The notes: generated from the letters alone by a model not told the origin. 59,165 nucleotides of DNA from Opitutia bacterium (GCA_947458705.1 CANHAH010000002.1:1-59165), one strand, 5' to 3'; positions 43,570 through 52,366 are shown, counted from the first letter of the stretch. A program made the numbers and translations.

Positions 43570-45975
43570 ATGAACTACCAACCCTTATTAAACTCTTTGA
43601 AAAAGACCGCCTGCGGTTTGCTTCTGATTACCGCGTGTATACACGCGCAAACCGCAACCAATCTTCCCGCCGATTCCGAAACCATTAAGCTCTCGGCGTT
43701 CGAAGTAAAAACGGAGTCGAACCGCGGCTACACGTCTTCCGAAACGATGACGGGCAGCCGAGTGAAGACCCAAATCGTTGATCTGCCTTACACGGTCAAT
43801 GTTATGACGAGTGAGTTCCTCGAAGACTTCGGTTTGCTCGAGCTTTCCGATAATTTGTCCCATGTCGGCGGCTTCACCGGTCTTGATATCGGCGGAAATT
43901 TTTTCCTGCGCGGGTTCTCTGCTTCTTATCAATTGCGCGACGGATTTTTCCGTCTCGGTCGATATGGTTCCAGCAATGTGGATCGTATTGAAATTATCAA
44001 AGGTTCAAGTGCTGCCATCTATGGTCGCACCTCGCCCGGTGGCATGATCAATATGATTTCTAAGCAACCCAAAGCAGAGAAGAATCAAAAGCTTGCTTTC
44101 AACTATGGCGATTACGGCACACAACGCGTCACGCTTGAAGCGACCGGTTCGCTCTTTCCGACGGTTTTGGGTAAGACCAATTACGTTCTCACGGCCAGTC
44201 ACTACCAGCGCGACTTCGACATGGAGTACGCTCGAAATCGCAATCAGGAGTACTACCTCGCTTTCGATCACGTGTTTGCCGACGGTTCGAAATTATTTTT
44301 GTCAGGCGAATATTTCTTTCAGCTTCGCCACGCTCCGCTATCAGCTGCTGCTTTGATCGTGGATCAAAAAGGTACCGCATCGACTGTGGACGACAAGGCT
44401 GTGGGCTATGCGCTAAATCTCGCAAAGTACAGCGCCTCTGGCCCCAACAGTGAGCTCAACCGTGGCAACGATTCGGTTACGGCGTTTTACGACAAGAACA
44501 TCAACTCGATTTTCAATCTAAGGGTTTCGGGTAACTATTACCGCGGCCGCCGTTGGGATTATAACCTCACGACCAACTGGCCCACGATTAACATCAATCC
44601 CGCAGTGGCCGCGGCGCCTTCCTCCTTGCGCGCTGCGACCCCGCAACGTGGGCGCATTTTTCAAGATGGCGGCGGCTCCCAGGTGGATTTGCTGGCCCAC
44701 TACTTCACGAATGGCGGCAAGGTTGAGCACCGCTCACTTCTCACGTTTGATTTCAATGATTTTTACAACTGGAATCCTACGCTGAGCTACGTCGGTAGCG
44801 CCGATTTAGCCGCTTGGAATGTTCCGCGCCGCGTCACCCTCGATTCAAACTACAATCCTGCTGGCCCCATCGCCTATTTCCCCAAGTGGTATTATCAGGC
44901 TCAGGGAGAAACTTTCACCCGCAGCATTAAATTCCATACGCGTTTGCTTGGTGGTTTGGTGCGCCAACAGACCTCATTTTTTGGAGGAAGATTGCTCACG
45001 TATGCCGGCGCGCGTTTCGATGCCGTAGAACATAGCCATCGGGATCGGACCACGGCGGCTTCCTCATTCACACCGTTTATCCCCACGTATAAAGTGGGTG
45101 ATGAGATCAATAAAAAGGTCACCGAGCTTAAACCCAATCTGGGTGCGAATTATAAACTCACGGAAAACATCCGCGCCTTCGCCAACTACAGCCAAAGTTT
45201 TTTCATGAATCAGGGCGACACACCGCTCGATATCGCCAACCCGAGTTACCAGGCCGAAGTCGCGGACGGTTGGGACTATGGATTTAAGGGCGGTTTTTTT
45301 AATAATCGTCTCACCTATACCGTTAGTGGTTTCTATATTAACCGCGAAAACGTCACGGTTCAGGATTTGTTGGAATCCCCGGCTGGTTCCGGATTATTTG
45401 TCGAGCAATCGCGTCGTGATGGAAGCCAGTTGGTGCGCGGTTACGAAGTGGATCTGAATTGGAATGTTACCAACGAGTTTTCCACCCTCCTCAGTTATGG
45501 CGTGGTGAATTCGGTCTACACCGATTACGGTGCAGCTAATCCTTTGGCCGTTGGTCGAGAGGTGCAGTACGTCTCGCCTTACAACGGGAGTGTCAGTGTC
45601 AAATATGCCCCTTCGCGCGGAATTTTGAAAAATTTCTCCGCGAATCTAGGTGTCACCTTTGTAGGTGCGACACCGCTCTCGGCACCCAATGCCGGCGATG
45701 TCTATTCTACAAGCTCCAAGGGCGTTCGCACGCTTACGAGTTCGACCAACGAATGGAGCCTCAAATCCCCAGCTTACAGCCTCTGGAGCTACGGTATGCG
45801 CTACACCGTGAAGAGCAACGTGAGCCTGAGTCACACCTTGGCCCTTAATGTTAACAATATTCTGGACGAGGAGTATTTACGCGCCGGCTCAGGTGGCTCC
45901 AACTCCCGGTTCCTCGGCGAGAAACGCTCCGTTTATTTCACGTACACGATCAACCATCGTGGTTCTTTGTTCTAA
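43570..45975 (+). CDS. TonB-dependent receptor (siderophore-receptor-like)
   Basis: An 801-residue receptor from ATG 43570; a TTG at 43552 is an alternative. After a signal peptide (LLLITACIHAQ) comes an N-terminal TonB-box-like region, and the plug holds LPYTVNVMTSEFLEDFGLLEL, FFLRGFSASYQLRDGFFR and VDRIEIIKGSSAAIYGRTSPGGMINMISK. The barrel runs to the C-terminal KRSVYFTYTINHRGSLF. The plug is of the siderophore-receptor (FecA/FhuE-like) type rather than SusC. No SusD gene accompanies it. It lies between the GH88 enzyme and a sulfatase, so a uronate oligosaccharide is a reasonable ligand. Confidence 0.9.
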   Translation: MNYQPLLNSLKKTACGLLLITACIHAQTATNLPADSETIKLSAFEVKTESNRGYTSSETMTGSRVKTQIVDLPYTVNVMTSEFLEDFGLLELSDNLSHVGGFTGLDIGGNFFLRGFSASYQLRDGFFRLGRYGSSNVDRIEIIKGSSAAIYGRTSPGGMINMISKQPKAEKNQKLAFNYGDYGTQRVTLEATGSLFPTVLGKTNYVLTASHYQRDFDMEYARNRNQEYYLAFDHVFADGSKLFLSGEYFFQLRHAPLSAAALIVDQKGTASTVDDKAVGYALNLAKYSASGPNSELNRGNDSVTAFYDKNINSIFNLRVSGNYYRGRRWDYNLTTNWPTININPAVAAAPSSLRAATPQRGRIFQDGGGSQVDLLAHYFTNGGKVEHRSLLTFDFNDFYNWNPTLSYVGSADLAAWNVPRRVTLDSNYNPAGPIAYFPKWYYQAQGETFTRSIKFHTRLLGGLVRQQTSFFGGRLLTYAGARFDAVEHSHRDRTTAASSFTPFIPTYKVGDEINKKVTELKPNLGANYKLTENIRAFANYSQSFFMNQGDTPLDIANPSYQAEVADGWDYGFKGGFFNNRLTYTVSGFYINRENVTVQDLLESPAGSGLFVEQSRRDGSQLVRGYEVDLNWNVTNEFSTLLSYGVVNSVYTDYGAANPLAVGREVQYVSPYNGSVSVKYAPSRGILKNFSANLGVTFVGATPLSAPNAGDVYSTSSKGVRTLTSSTNEWSLKSPAYSLWSYGMRYTVKSNVSLSHTLALNVNNILDEEYLRAGSGGSNSRFLGEKRSVYFTYTINHRGSLF

Positions 45976-45976
45976 C

Positions 45977-47527
45977 ATGAGATCGTTCCAGACCCGGCGG
46001 GATTTCGGACGTGCTTTAGGGCCGGTCCTAATCCTGCTGGGTCTGCTGTTGCCGCAAACAGCGTTAGCTCAGATCGGCACCAAAGCCCCCGTGCGGCCTA
46101 ATGTGCTGATGGTTATGATCGACGATCATGCGGCCCAACTTCACAGCGCCTTCGGTGGCAATGCTAGGGTGGCCACGCCAAATTTCGAGCGTATCGCAGC
46201 CCGAGGCACTTGGTTTACTCACGCCTACGCCGACTCTCCAGCGTGTTGTCCCTCTCGGACTGCTTTGCTAACCGGAGTGAATACAACGCGCAGCGGAGTT
46301 TATTATAATAGTCAGGCCTATCGGCGCACCACGACCTGGATTTCCCAAGTCCAGACCTTGCCTGGTACCTTCAAACAACAAGGTTATCTCACGGCGGGTT
46401 TTGGAAAAATCGGACATAATAAATACCTCGCAGACGATGAGAAAGATTACACCCCAGGCTATTATCGCTGGTTTGATAATCCGCAACATGTCCGCCACAC
46501 TGAAAACGATCTGCTCCGCTACACACTCCCTAATAGTGTGACGAAAATGTGGTCAGATGCGTGGACCTGGGGTGTGCTGCCCGATGACTGGGACCGCAAC
46601 GACCCACAAAAATATCAACAGGACACCGAACAAGCCGTGCGCGCTGCAGAGATGTTGCGTCAGCGTCACGATCAGCCGTTTTTTCTCGCCTGCGGATTTT
46701 GGCGGCCGCATCTGACCTGGAACGTTCCAAAACGTTTTTTCGATCGCTATCCTCTGGATAAAATCGAGCTGCCGGAAGGTTTTAAACCAGGCGATTTGGA
46801 TGATGTGCCGATGGTGGCGCGCTGGCTTTCGACGCACCGTGGTGAACATGAATGGATCACTCAGCGCGATCTTTGGAAGCGCTGTCTCCAAGGCTATTAC
46901 GCTGCTATCAGTTATGCAGATGAACAATTGGGGCGCGTGCTCGATGCCTTGGAAGCTGGTCCGAATCGAGACAATACCATTGTCGTGTTTGCCTCGGATA
47001 ACGGCTGGCATACGGGTGAGAAAGACCATTGGACTAAGTTTTATCTATCTGAGCGCGGTTGCCGTGTCGTGTTTTCTGTCTCCGTACCTGGCGTTAAACC
47101 TAACGTGGTTCAAACGCCGGTGGGTTTGATCGACCTTTTCCCCACGCTGTTGAGCTTGTGTGGTCTTACCGCTCCACCAACTCATGCCCTAGATGGTATT
47201 GATCTCACAGGGTTGATTCGCGGTGCCACGACGACACGAGAGAAGCCGGTCCTCTCCACCTTTGGGCGCGGTTGCCACACTTTACGCGATGAGCGCTACC
47301 GTTATACTCGTTATCGCAACGGCGATGAAGAATTGTACGATCACAGCGTTGATCCCCATGAATTTAAAAATCTGGCGTCGGATCTCGCCTTCGCTCCTGT
47401 AAAATCAACGCTTCAAAAATATCTGCCCAATATAGAAGCGCCTGAGGTTGAATACGCCTCCCCTGCGGAAAAATCCAAGGACATCAACCGCTGGGATGAC
47501 GCCGTGCTTGATGATGCCAAACGTTGA
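45977..47527 (+). CDS. Sulfatase (arylsulfatase/iduronate-2-sulfatase-like), probable Tat export
   Basis: A 516-residue sulfatase whose ATG lies one base after the receptor stop. The leader TRRDFGRALGPVLILLGLLLP carries a twin-arginine motif. The active-site motif is CCPSR with Cys90 as the residue to become formylglycine, in DSPACCPSRTALLTGVNTTR. Metal residues are in MVMIDDHAAQ and FASDNGWHTGEKDHW. The overall order fits the choline-/iduronate-sulfatase branch: VRPNVLMVMIDD, late VGLIDLFPTLLSLCGL and a C-terminal DPHEFKNLAS. It would remove sulfate esters from oligosaccharides in the envelope. The maturation enzyme (FGE or anSME) is not in the window. Confidence 0.93.
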   Translation: MRSFQTRRDFGRALGPVLILLGLLLPQTALAQIGTKAPVRPNVLMVMIDDHAAQLHSAFGGNARVATPNFERIAARGTWFTHAYADSPACCPSRTALLTGVNTTRSGVYYNSQAYRRTTTWISQVQTLPGTFKQQGYLTAGFGKIGHNKYLADDEKDYTPGYYRWFDNPQHVRHTENDLLRYTLPNSVTKMWSDAWTWGVLPDDWDRNDPQKYQQDTEQAVRAAEMLRQRHDQPFFLACGFWRPHLTWNVPKRFFDRYPLDKIELPEGFKPGDLDDVPMVARWLSTHRGEHEWITQRDLWKRCLQGYYAAISYADEQLGRVLDALEAGPNRDNTIVVFASDNGWHTGEKDHWTKFYLSERGCRVVFSVSVPGVKPNVVQTPVGLIDLFPTLLSLCGLTAPPTHALDGIDLTGLIRGATTTREKPVLSTFGRGCHTLRDERYRYTRYRNGDEELYDHSVDPHEFKNLASDLAFAPVKSTLQKYLPNIEAPEVEYASPAEKSKDINRWDDAVLDDAKR

Positions 47528-47619
47528 GCCGTAGCTGATCCTGTCGCCTACAGCAAGTGAGCCAGCGCTTAATTGTACGAAAAATTGACGAACCGGGCCG
47601 GAGCGCTAAGGTTTTCCTT

Positions 47620-48306
47620 ATGAAGATGCGCGCGCTTTCCGTGTTCTGGATTTCGGGGTTATTGGCTGGTTCGGCCTCGGCGGCTTTGTTTCCCCAAGGT
47701 TTCGCGGATCACACACTCTGCTGCGGCATCGGCCCAATGGCCGCCGCGGCGCGTAATGGCGCGGCAAATGACGGTGAATCCAGCAGCGGTGGAGCTGCCT
47801 TGATGGCGGCGGTTCCTTCCATCCTCGCGGTCGCGACTCCCGTGGCTGCCGCCCCCGGGGTGAACATCCCACCCGCTGAGCTTGAAAACGGTTATCTCAA
47901 ATTGGGCTTTGATCGCTTGAGTGGATTTAAATTTGTCCCGCCCGATTTCGATCCAGCGGCCAACCCCAACGTGCAGCCTCCTACCGGCAACGAACAGATC
48001 CCGGAAATCGTGAAAAATTGGAGCGGAAAAAAAGCCGTGATCACGGGTTTCATGCAGCCGACCAAGCTCGAAAAAGGTAAGTGCACGGAGTTTATGCTCA
48101 TGTCTAGTCAGATGGCGTGCTGCTTCGGCGCCGTGCCTAATATCAACGACTGGGTCGTCGTGCGTATGGCTTCGGGAGTGCCGGTTATGATGGATGTACC
48201 GATCTCGTTTTACGGCACGCTTAAGGTCGGCGCGACTTTCGAGAATGGTTACCTCACTGGCATCTACGAGATGGAGGGAGAGAAAATGGGCGAAGTGAAG
48301 GGCTGA
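47620..48306 (+). CDS. DUF3299-like exported protein with paired cysteines
   Basis: A 228-residue exported protein. ATG 47620 (MKMRALSVF) gives a signal peptide (VFWISGLLAGSASA); a longer frame from 47557 lacks one. A CCG pair (DHTLCCGIG) follows the signal, then a low-complexity Ala-rich stretch, then the domain core NWSGKKAVITGFMQPTKLEKGKCTEFMLMSSQMACCFGAVPNINDWVVVRM. That core matches DUF3299, where the Cys-containing loop is typical. Function unknown; DUF3299 proteins occur in metal or redox settings. It is 92 bases after the sulfatase gene, perhaps separately expressed. Confidence 0.7.
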   Translation: MKMRALSVFWISGLLAGSASAALFPQGFADHTLCCGIGPMAAAARNGAANDGESSSGGAALMAAVPSILAVATPVAAAPGVNIPPAELENGYLKLGFDRLSGFKFVPPDFDPAANPNVQPPTGNEQIPEIVKNWSGKKAVITGFMQPTKLEKGKCTEFMLMSSQMACCFGAVPNINDWVVVRMASGVPVMMDVPISFYGTLKVGATFENGYLTGIYEMEGEKMGEVKG

Positions 48307-48354
48307 GCGCGGTCTGCGCGCCCAGAAAAATCTCGGCGCGACGCGCGGTCGGGT

Positions 48355-48810
48355 TCAGCGCGAGATATCGCGCTGCGTTAGAATACGAAAGCCGCGATTG
48401 CCCAGCGCTTGGCTAGCGGTTTCGGCGTCTTCGGAGCTGACGACGAGCGCGGCACGACCCTCTGGGCGTTTGATGAAACTGTAAATGTAATGAATGTTGA
48501 TCTCGGCTTCGAGGAGCGCGGAGAGCACGCCCTTCAACTCGGATTCATCGCCGATCTCGACAGCGAGGATGGCGCATTCGGTGTAGGGAAAATCGTTGTT
48601 CACCATCAGCTCGCGGGCTTTGGCGGGATCGTCCACGACCAGACGCACGATCGTGCTGTCAGTGGAATCGAGGATGGTTATCGCCATGACGTGGACGTTG
48701 TTGGTCTTCAACAGCGCGGTGAGCTCGTGGAGGCGGCCGACGCGATTCTCAACAAAGACGGAGAATTGGTGGACTGGATCGGTGGCGATGAGAGTGTTGG
48801 GATCAGCCAT
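48355..48810 (-). CDS. Double ACT-domain protein
   Basis: A 151-residue cytosolic protein with two ACT-like units: VHQFSVFVENRVGRLHELTALLKTNNVHVMAITI, and after about 75 residues CAILAVEIGDESELKGVLSALLEAEINIHYIYSFI. ACT domains bind amino acids and control enzymes or transcription. ATG 48810 is preferred (MADPNTLIAT); ATG 48855 is also in frame. No biosynthetic gene is adjacent, so the regulated target is unknown. It converges on the DUF3299-like gene and is divergent from the cation diffusion facilitator. Confidence 0.88.
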   Translation of the reverse strand: MADPNTLIATDPVHQFSVFVENRVGRLHELTALLKTNNVHVMAITILDSTDSTIVRLVVDDPAKARELMVNNDFPYTECAILAVEIGDESELKGVLSALLEAEINIHYIYSFIKRPEGRAALVVSSEDAETASQALGNRGFRILTQRDISR

Positions 48811-48900
48811 AAAGTGCAGAGCAACTAGGGTGAATTGCGGGTCAGAATGGGTCAACTCGTGCGTTGAGGTCGGGCTAAGTAGGCCTGTAATCTTGTAGAC

Positions 48901-49809
48901 ATGATGTCAGAAATTCCTCTTCACCACGCCGCGACGCAGCGGCGCGCGGAGGCGAGTGCGCGATTGGTGTTACGCGGTATTTTTCTAAACGCGGTCCTCG
49001 CTGTAGTAAAAATCGCAGGGGGGATTTTCGGCCATACCTACGCGTTGATTGCGGATGGGGCGGAGTCGTTAATCGACATATTGTCGTCGTTGCTAGTTTG
49101 GATGGGATTGCGGGTGGCGGCGCAACCACCCGACGAGGATCATCCATACGGCCACGGCAAGGCGGAGCCGCTCGCGGCGTTGGCAGTGGCGGTTTTTATT
49201 TTTGCGATCGCGGGCTGGATTGGCTGGAGTGCGATCCGTGAGATCATGACACCGCATCGCGGGCCGCATTGGGCGACCTTGCCGTTGTTGGCGGGCGTCG
49301 TGGCGGTCAAAATATGGTTCTCGGCCCGGATGAACCAAGCGGGCGAGGCAGCGGGTAGCACGGGATTGAAAGTGGAGGCATTGCATCATTATTCCGATGC
49401 GGTGACTTCCGCGGCGGCCTTTGTCGGTATCACGATCGCTGTTTGGGCTGGCCCGGGCTACGAAATGGCGGACGACTGGGCAGCGCTCTTGGCTTGTGGA
49501 GTGATTCTTTTTAACGGCGTGATCATGTTTAACAAGGCGCTGGCAGATGTGATGGACACCGCGGTTTCGGCGGCCTTGGAAAATGAAATCCGCGAGGTCG
49601 CGCTCAAAGTGCCGGGTGTGAAGGCGCTTGATAAATGCCGGGTGCGTAAAAGTGGGTTGAGTCATCTCGTCGACATTCAGGTGCGCGTCGATGGCGAGCT
49701 CACGGTACGCGAGGGGCACGATATCGCGCATGCTGTTAAAGATGCGTTGCTCGCATCAACTCGCCATGCCGTCAGCGATGTTTCGGTCCACATCGAGCCG
49801 ATGAAATGA
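48901..49809 (+). CDS. Cation diffusion facilitator
   Basis: A 302-residue inner-membrane metal/proton antiporter of the CDF family (Zn, Co, Fe or Mn). Visible are the TM2 metal motif ADGAESLIDILSS, the cytosolic HPYGHGKAEPLAALA loop, the TM5 motif HHYSDAVTSAAAFVG with His and Asp, and a C-terminal ferredoxin-like domain (VDIQVRVDGELTVREGHDIAHAVKDAL). Length is normal. Direction of export is outwards from the cytoplasm. The metal cannot be told from sequence alone. Confidence 0.93.
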   Translation: MMSEIPLHHAATQRRAEASARLVLRGIFLNAVLAVVKIAGGIFGHTYALIADGAESLIDILSSLLVWMGLRVAAQPPDEDHPYGHGKAEPLAALAVAVFIFAIAGWIGWSAIREIMTPHRGPHWATLPLLAGVVAVKIWFSARMNQAGEAAGSTGLKVEALHHYSDAVTSAAAFVGITIAVWAGPGYEMADDWAALLACGVILFNGVIMFNKALADVMDTAVSAALENEIREVALKVPGVKALDKCRVRKSGLSHLVDIQVRVDGELTVREGHDIAHAVKDALLASTRHAVSDVSVHIEPMK

Positions 49810-49848
49810 GCACTGCGGTCCGCCGTGAGTATTCCTGCCGAGGCGCGT

Positions 49849-50016
49849 TTAATCTAAAAATTTACGTGCGAGTTTAGTGCTCACATAAACTCCTGCAAGA
49901 CTGCCGACACCGCTGAGCATGAAGTTGGTAAAAAAATCCCAGCCCAGGGTCGCACCTAACCACCAGCCTAGGTAGCCGCCGATCGTCGTTCCGATGAAGA
50001 TACAGAGTTTGTTCAC
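49849..50016 (-). CDS. 55-residue membrane protein, coupled to M14 carboxypeptidase gene
   Basis: I found this gene by translating the reverse strand from GTG 50016; it has a stop at 49849. The protein starts MNKLCIFIGTTIGGYLGWWL and continues GATLGWDFFTNFMLSGVGSL, AGVYVSTKLARKFLD. It has one or two hydrophobic segments rich in Gly, with a glycine-zipper-like pattern (GTTIGGYLGWWLG and GVGSLAG) and a basic end. Its GTG overlaps the TGA stop of the M14 carboxypeptidase gene by GTGA, which points to translational coupling. Family unknown; size and layout fit a small inner-membrane or holin-like helper protein. Confidence 0.62.
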   Translation of the reverse strand: MNKLCIFIGTTIGGYLGWWLGATLGWDFFTNFMLSGVGSLAGVYVSTKLARKFLD

Positions 50017-51278
50017 GGATTAACGGGTAAGGTAAATGTGGGCTTGGTCGCCTCCGCGGCGAGCAGTTGCTCCATCAGGGATTCAGCGGCAGCGGTGGCG
50101 ATCGCTTGCAGCATGACTCGGTCCGTGTTGTCTCCGACCTCGTAAGTGCAGGTGGGAATACCGAATTCGCGATAAGCCCAGTTGTGAGAGGTCGTTATCG
50201 TCGGCTTACGCTGCGTTGAGCGCTTGGGTGTGTTGTGCGGCAGGCGAGAGGTGATGCCGGCGATCCAAGCTGCGGTGAAACCAGGTAACTGCGAGGGCCA
50301 ATCGTCAGGCTGCGTGTATAGGCCGTCTACAAAGCTCGAATGAAAATCGATGTGGAAATAGTGAGGACCGCGCGCACGCAGGGCTTGGAATTGATCGCGC
50401 ACGGCGCGGGTCTCGGAGTTTTCCCATACGCCCCAATCACGGTTGAGGTCGACGCCGCGAGCGTTGTGGCGCCAGTTGCCGCCGTTGACGCCGTCGGGGT
50501 TGACGAGCGGCACGAGCATCACGGCGAATTTTTCGCGGAAGCGGTGCGCGAGCGGCGTTTCAGCGACCAGGGTTTCAACGAAGCGAAGTAACGCCTGCGA
50601 GCCGGTCGTCTCGGGGGGATGTTGTCGACTGACTACGGTGATGAAGTTGGGCCTCGTGCCGGTCGGTACGGCGTTGATCTCGAGTTTGTAGATTGGTTGG
50701 GCGAGCTCGGAGCGGCCAATCTCGTTGCGCGTGACAAATGGCAGGCGTTCGAGCGTACGGCTCCACGCTTCAAGGCGCTCGGTGGAAATGATTTCCTGCG
50801 CAGCTACCCATAGTGGCTCTGGGCCTACTTTTAGCGTGATCGTGCCTTCATCGGCAGCGGGGCCGTGCTTAAAAGCTTCTGCTGGTAATTTGATCCAGCT
50901 CGTACCATCGACACTAATTTTGGGAATGTAGCGCAGTGCGGTGCCTTCGCAGCTCACGTGAATTTTGATAGTTTTTTCCGTTTTGGCGGTGATGCGAAAG
51001 GCGAACCACGGGCTCGCGTTGATGGGGCGATTTTCCGGCGAAGTGACTACGGCGAAGTGATTGCGGGCGTTACGCGTACAGGCGTTGATGCGTGCGGCGG
51101 AAAATTGCGTGTCAAACGTGACTCCGTCCTCGCTGAATTCCCAGTTACGCGCAGGGGTGGCGGTGAGCGAAGGCTTCGCTGGCGTGGCAGCTTGCGCGTA
51201 CGGCGAGACGAAGCTGTACGTGGCGGCGGTGATGACACCGGCAAGTATTAACGAGGGTACGCGGCGAACAATTATCAT
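50013..51278 (-). CDS. Exported M14 zinc carboxypeptidase, AGBL/cytosolic-CPA-like
   Basis: A 421-residue metallopeptidase. The signal peptide is LILAGVITAATYSFVSPYAQA. The N-terminal about 120 residues (VVTSPENRPINASPWFAFRIT) form the beta domain that precedes the catalytic domain in the AGBL/CCP branch of M14. In the catalytic domain zinc ligands are His220 and Glu223 (RQHPPETTGS) and His313 (HIDFHSS). Substrate-binding marks are GVDLNRDW and the catalytic Glu is in TYEVGDNT. It cleaves C-terminal residues from peptides, probably in the periplasm. The export signal is unusual for this branch, which is largely cytosolic. The small membrane protein gene overlaps its stop. Confidence 0.85.
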   Translation of the reverse strand: MIIVRRVPSLILAGVITAATYSFVSPYAQAATPAKPSLTATPARNWEFSEDGVTFDTQFSAARINACTRNARNHFAVVTSPENRPINASPWFAFRITAKTEKTIKIHVSCEGTALRYIPKISVDGTSWIKLPAEAFKHGPAADEGTITLKVGPEPLWVAAQEIISTERLEAWSRTLERLPFVTRNEIGRSELAQPIYKLEINAVPTGTRPNFITVVSRQHPPETTGSQALLRFVETLVAETPLAHRFREKFAVMLVPLVNPDGVNGGNWRHNARGVDLNRDWGVWENSETRAVRDQFQALRARGPHYFHIDFHSSFVDGLYTQPDDWPSQLPGFTAAWIAGITSRLPHNTPKRSTQRKPTITTSHNWAYREFGIPTCTYEVGDNTDRVMLQAIATAAAESLMEQLLAAEATKPTFTLPVNP

Positions 51279-51336
51279 GGCAACGAGTGGGGCAATAAAT
51301 CGAGCGGTGTATCGGGATTAATTAGGGATTGGGCCG

Positions 51337-51359
51337 GAGCACACTGCAAGACTGTGCTC
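51337..51359. repeat. 7-bp inverted repeat in the divergent promoter region
   Basis: GAGCACA (51337-51343) is matched by TGTGCTC (51353-51359), with a 9-base loop between. It lies between the divergent M14 gene and esterase gene. It could be an operator or an mRNA hairpin; a weaker inverted pair CTAGG/CCTAG lies at about 51400-51421. Confidence 0.35.
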
Positions 51360-51496
51360 GATTGTGTAGTTCTTCGCTACCCGCTTTAAAAGTCTCTCCC
51401 TAGGCAAATAATTGCACCTAGTTAGTATGGCGGGTCAATTTGTTCGAATTTTGTTCGATTCTTAGATTTTTGCATCATATCATTTTTTTCCTTATT

Positions 51497-52366
51497 TTGA
51501 CGAAGTCTTGGTACATTTTTATCGTGATGGCTCTGTTCGGCTGGTCCGGACTGGGCGCTTGGGCGTCTGCACCTAGGGTAGCGCCGCGTGGAAATTTCAT
51601 GTTTACCCACGGTGGGCATACCTTGCGGGTTTGGTATTTTCGCTCGGCGGCGACGCCAGCTGATGCTCCGGTGTTGTTTGTGATGCATGGGGTGGGGCGC
51701 AACGCCGAAGAATACCTGAATGATTGGATCGAACTCGCCGCGCAGAAGCAGTTTCTGGTGGTTGTGCCGGAGTTTTCGAAAAAAGAATTTCCGGGCGAAG
51801 AAGCGTATAATTCCGGCAACATGTTCGACAAGGCCGGTCGATCGATTCCGCGCGAACGTTGGTCTTATTCCGTGATCGAGCCTTTGTTTGACGCTCTCTC
51901 CCCGCGACTCGGCCATCACCGCAAAGATTACATGCTCTACGGGCATTCGGCGGGTGCGCAGTTTGTGCACCGTTTTGTTTATTTCATTCCTGAGGCGCGC
52001 TATACGCGGGCCGTGGCGGCCAATGCCGGTTGGTACACTTTGCCGAGTCTCGACGTGGCTTTCCCCTATGGACTGAGAGGAAGCACGATTGATGTCGCAG
52101 CCTTGCGGGCGGCCTGGGCGCGTCCGCTGGTGGTTTTGCTTGGTGAAGCGGATATCGACCCGAAAAGTTCGGCGCTCCGACACACGCCGGAGGCTGATGC
52201 GCAGGGGCTTTATCGTTTTGCGCGGGGCCAATTTTTCTATGCCCAGGCGCGCGCTGCGGCTACGATGATGTACGCACCGTTTAACTGGACCCTCGCCACT
52301 GCTCCCGAAATCGCCCACTCTAACAAAGGTATGGCTCCGTTTGCCGTTCGCCAATTTTTCCCGTAA
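51497..52366 (+). CDS. Exported alpha/beta-hydrolase (PHB depolymerase/feruloyl-esterase-like)
   Basis: An exported hydrolase of about 289 residues. The best signal peptide (MTKSWYIFIVMALFGWSGLG ending AWASA) starts at TTG 51497; ATG 51527 would give a shorter leader and TTG 51440 a longer one. The fold is alpha/beta-hydrolase: VLFVMHGVGRNAEEYLNDW (oxyanion region), FLVVVPEF, nucleophile elbow YGHSAGAQFVHRF with Ser, then VVLLGEADIDPK (Asp) and a late FNWTLATAPEIAHSN (His candidate). This order resembles secreted esterases acting on PHB or feruloyl groups. It is followed after 30 bases by a TonB receptor gene, perhaps one operon. Substrate is unknown. Confidence 0.8.
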   Translation: MTKSWYIFIVMALFGWSGLGAWASAPRVAPRGNFMFTHGGHTLRVWYFRSAATPADAPVLFVMHGVGRNAEEYLNDWIELAAQKQFLVVVPEFSKKEFPGEEAYNSGNMFDKAGRSIPRERWSYSVIEPLFDALSPRLGHHRKDYMLYGHSAGAQFVHRFVYFIPEARYTRAVAANAGWYTLPSLDVAFPYGLRGSTIDVAALRAAWARPLVVLLGEADIDPKSSALRHTPEADAQGLYRFARGQFFYAQARAAATMMYAPFNWTLATAPEIAHSNKGMAPFAVRQFFP

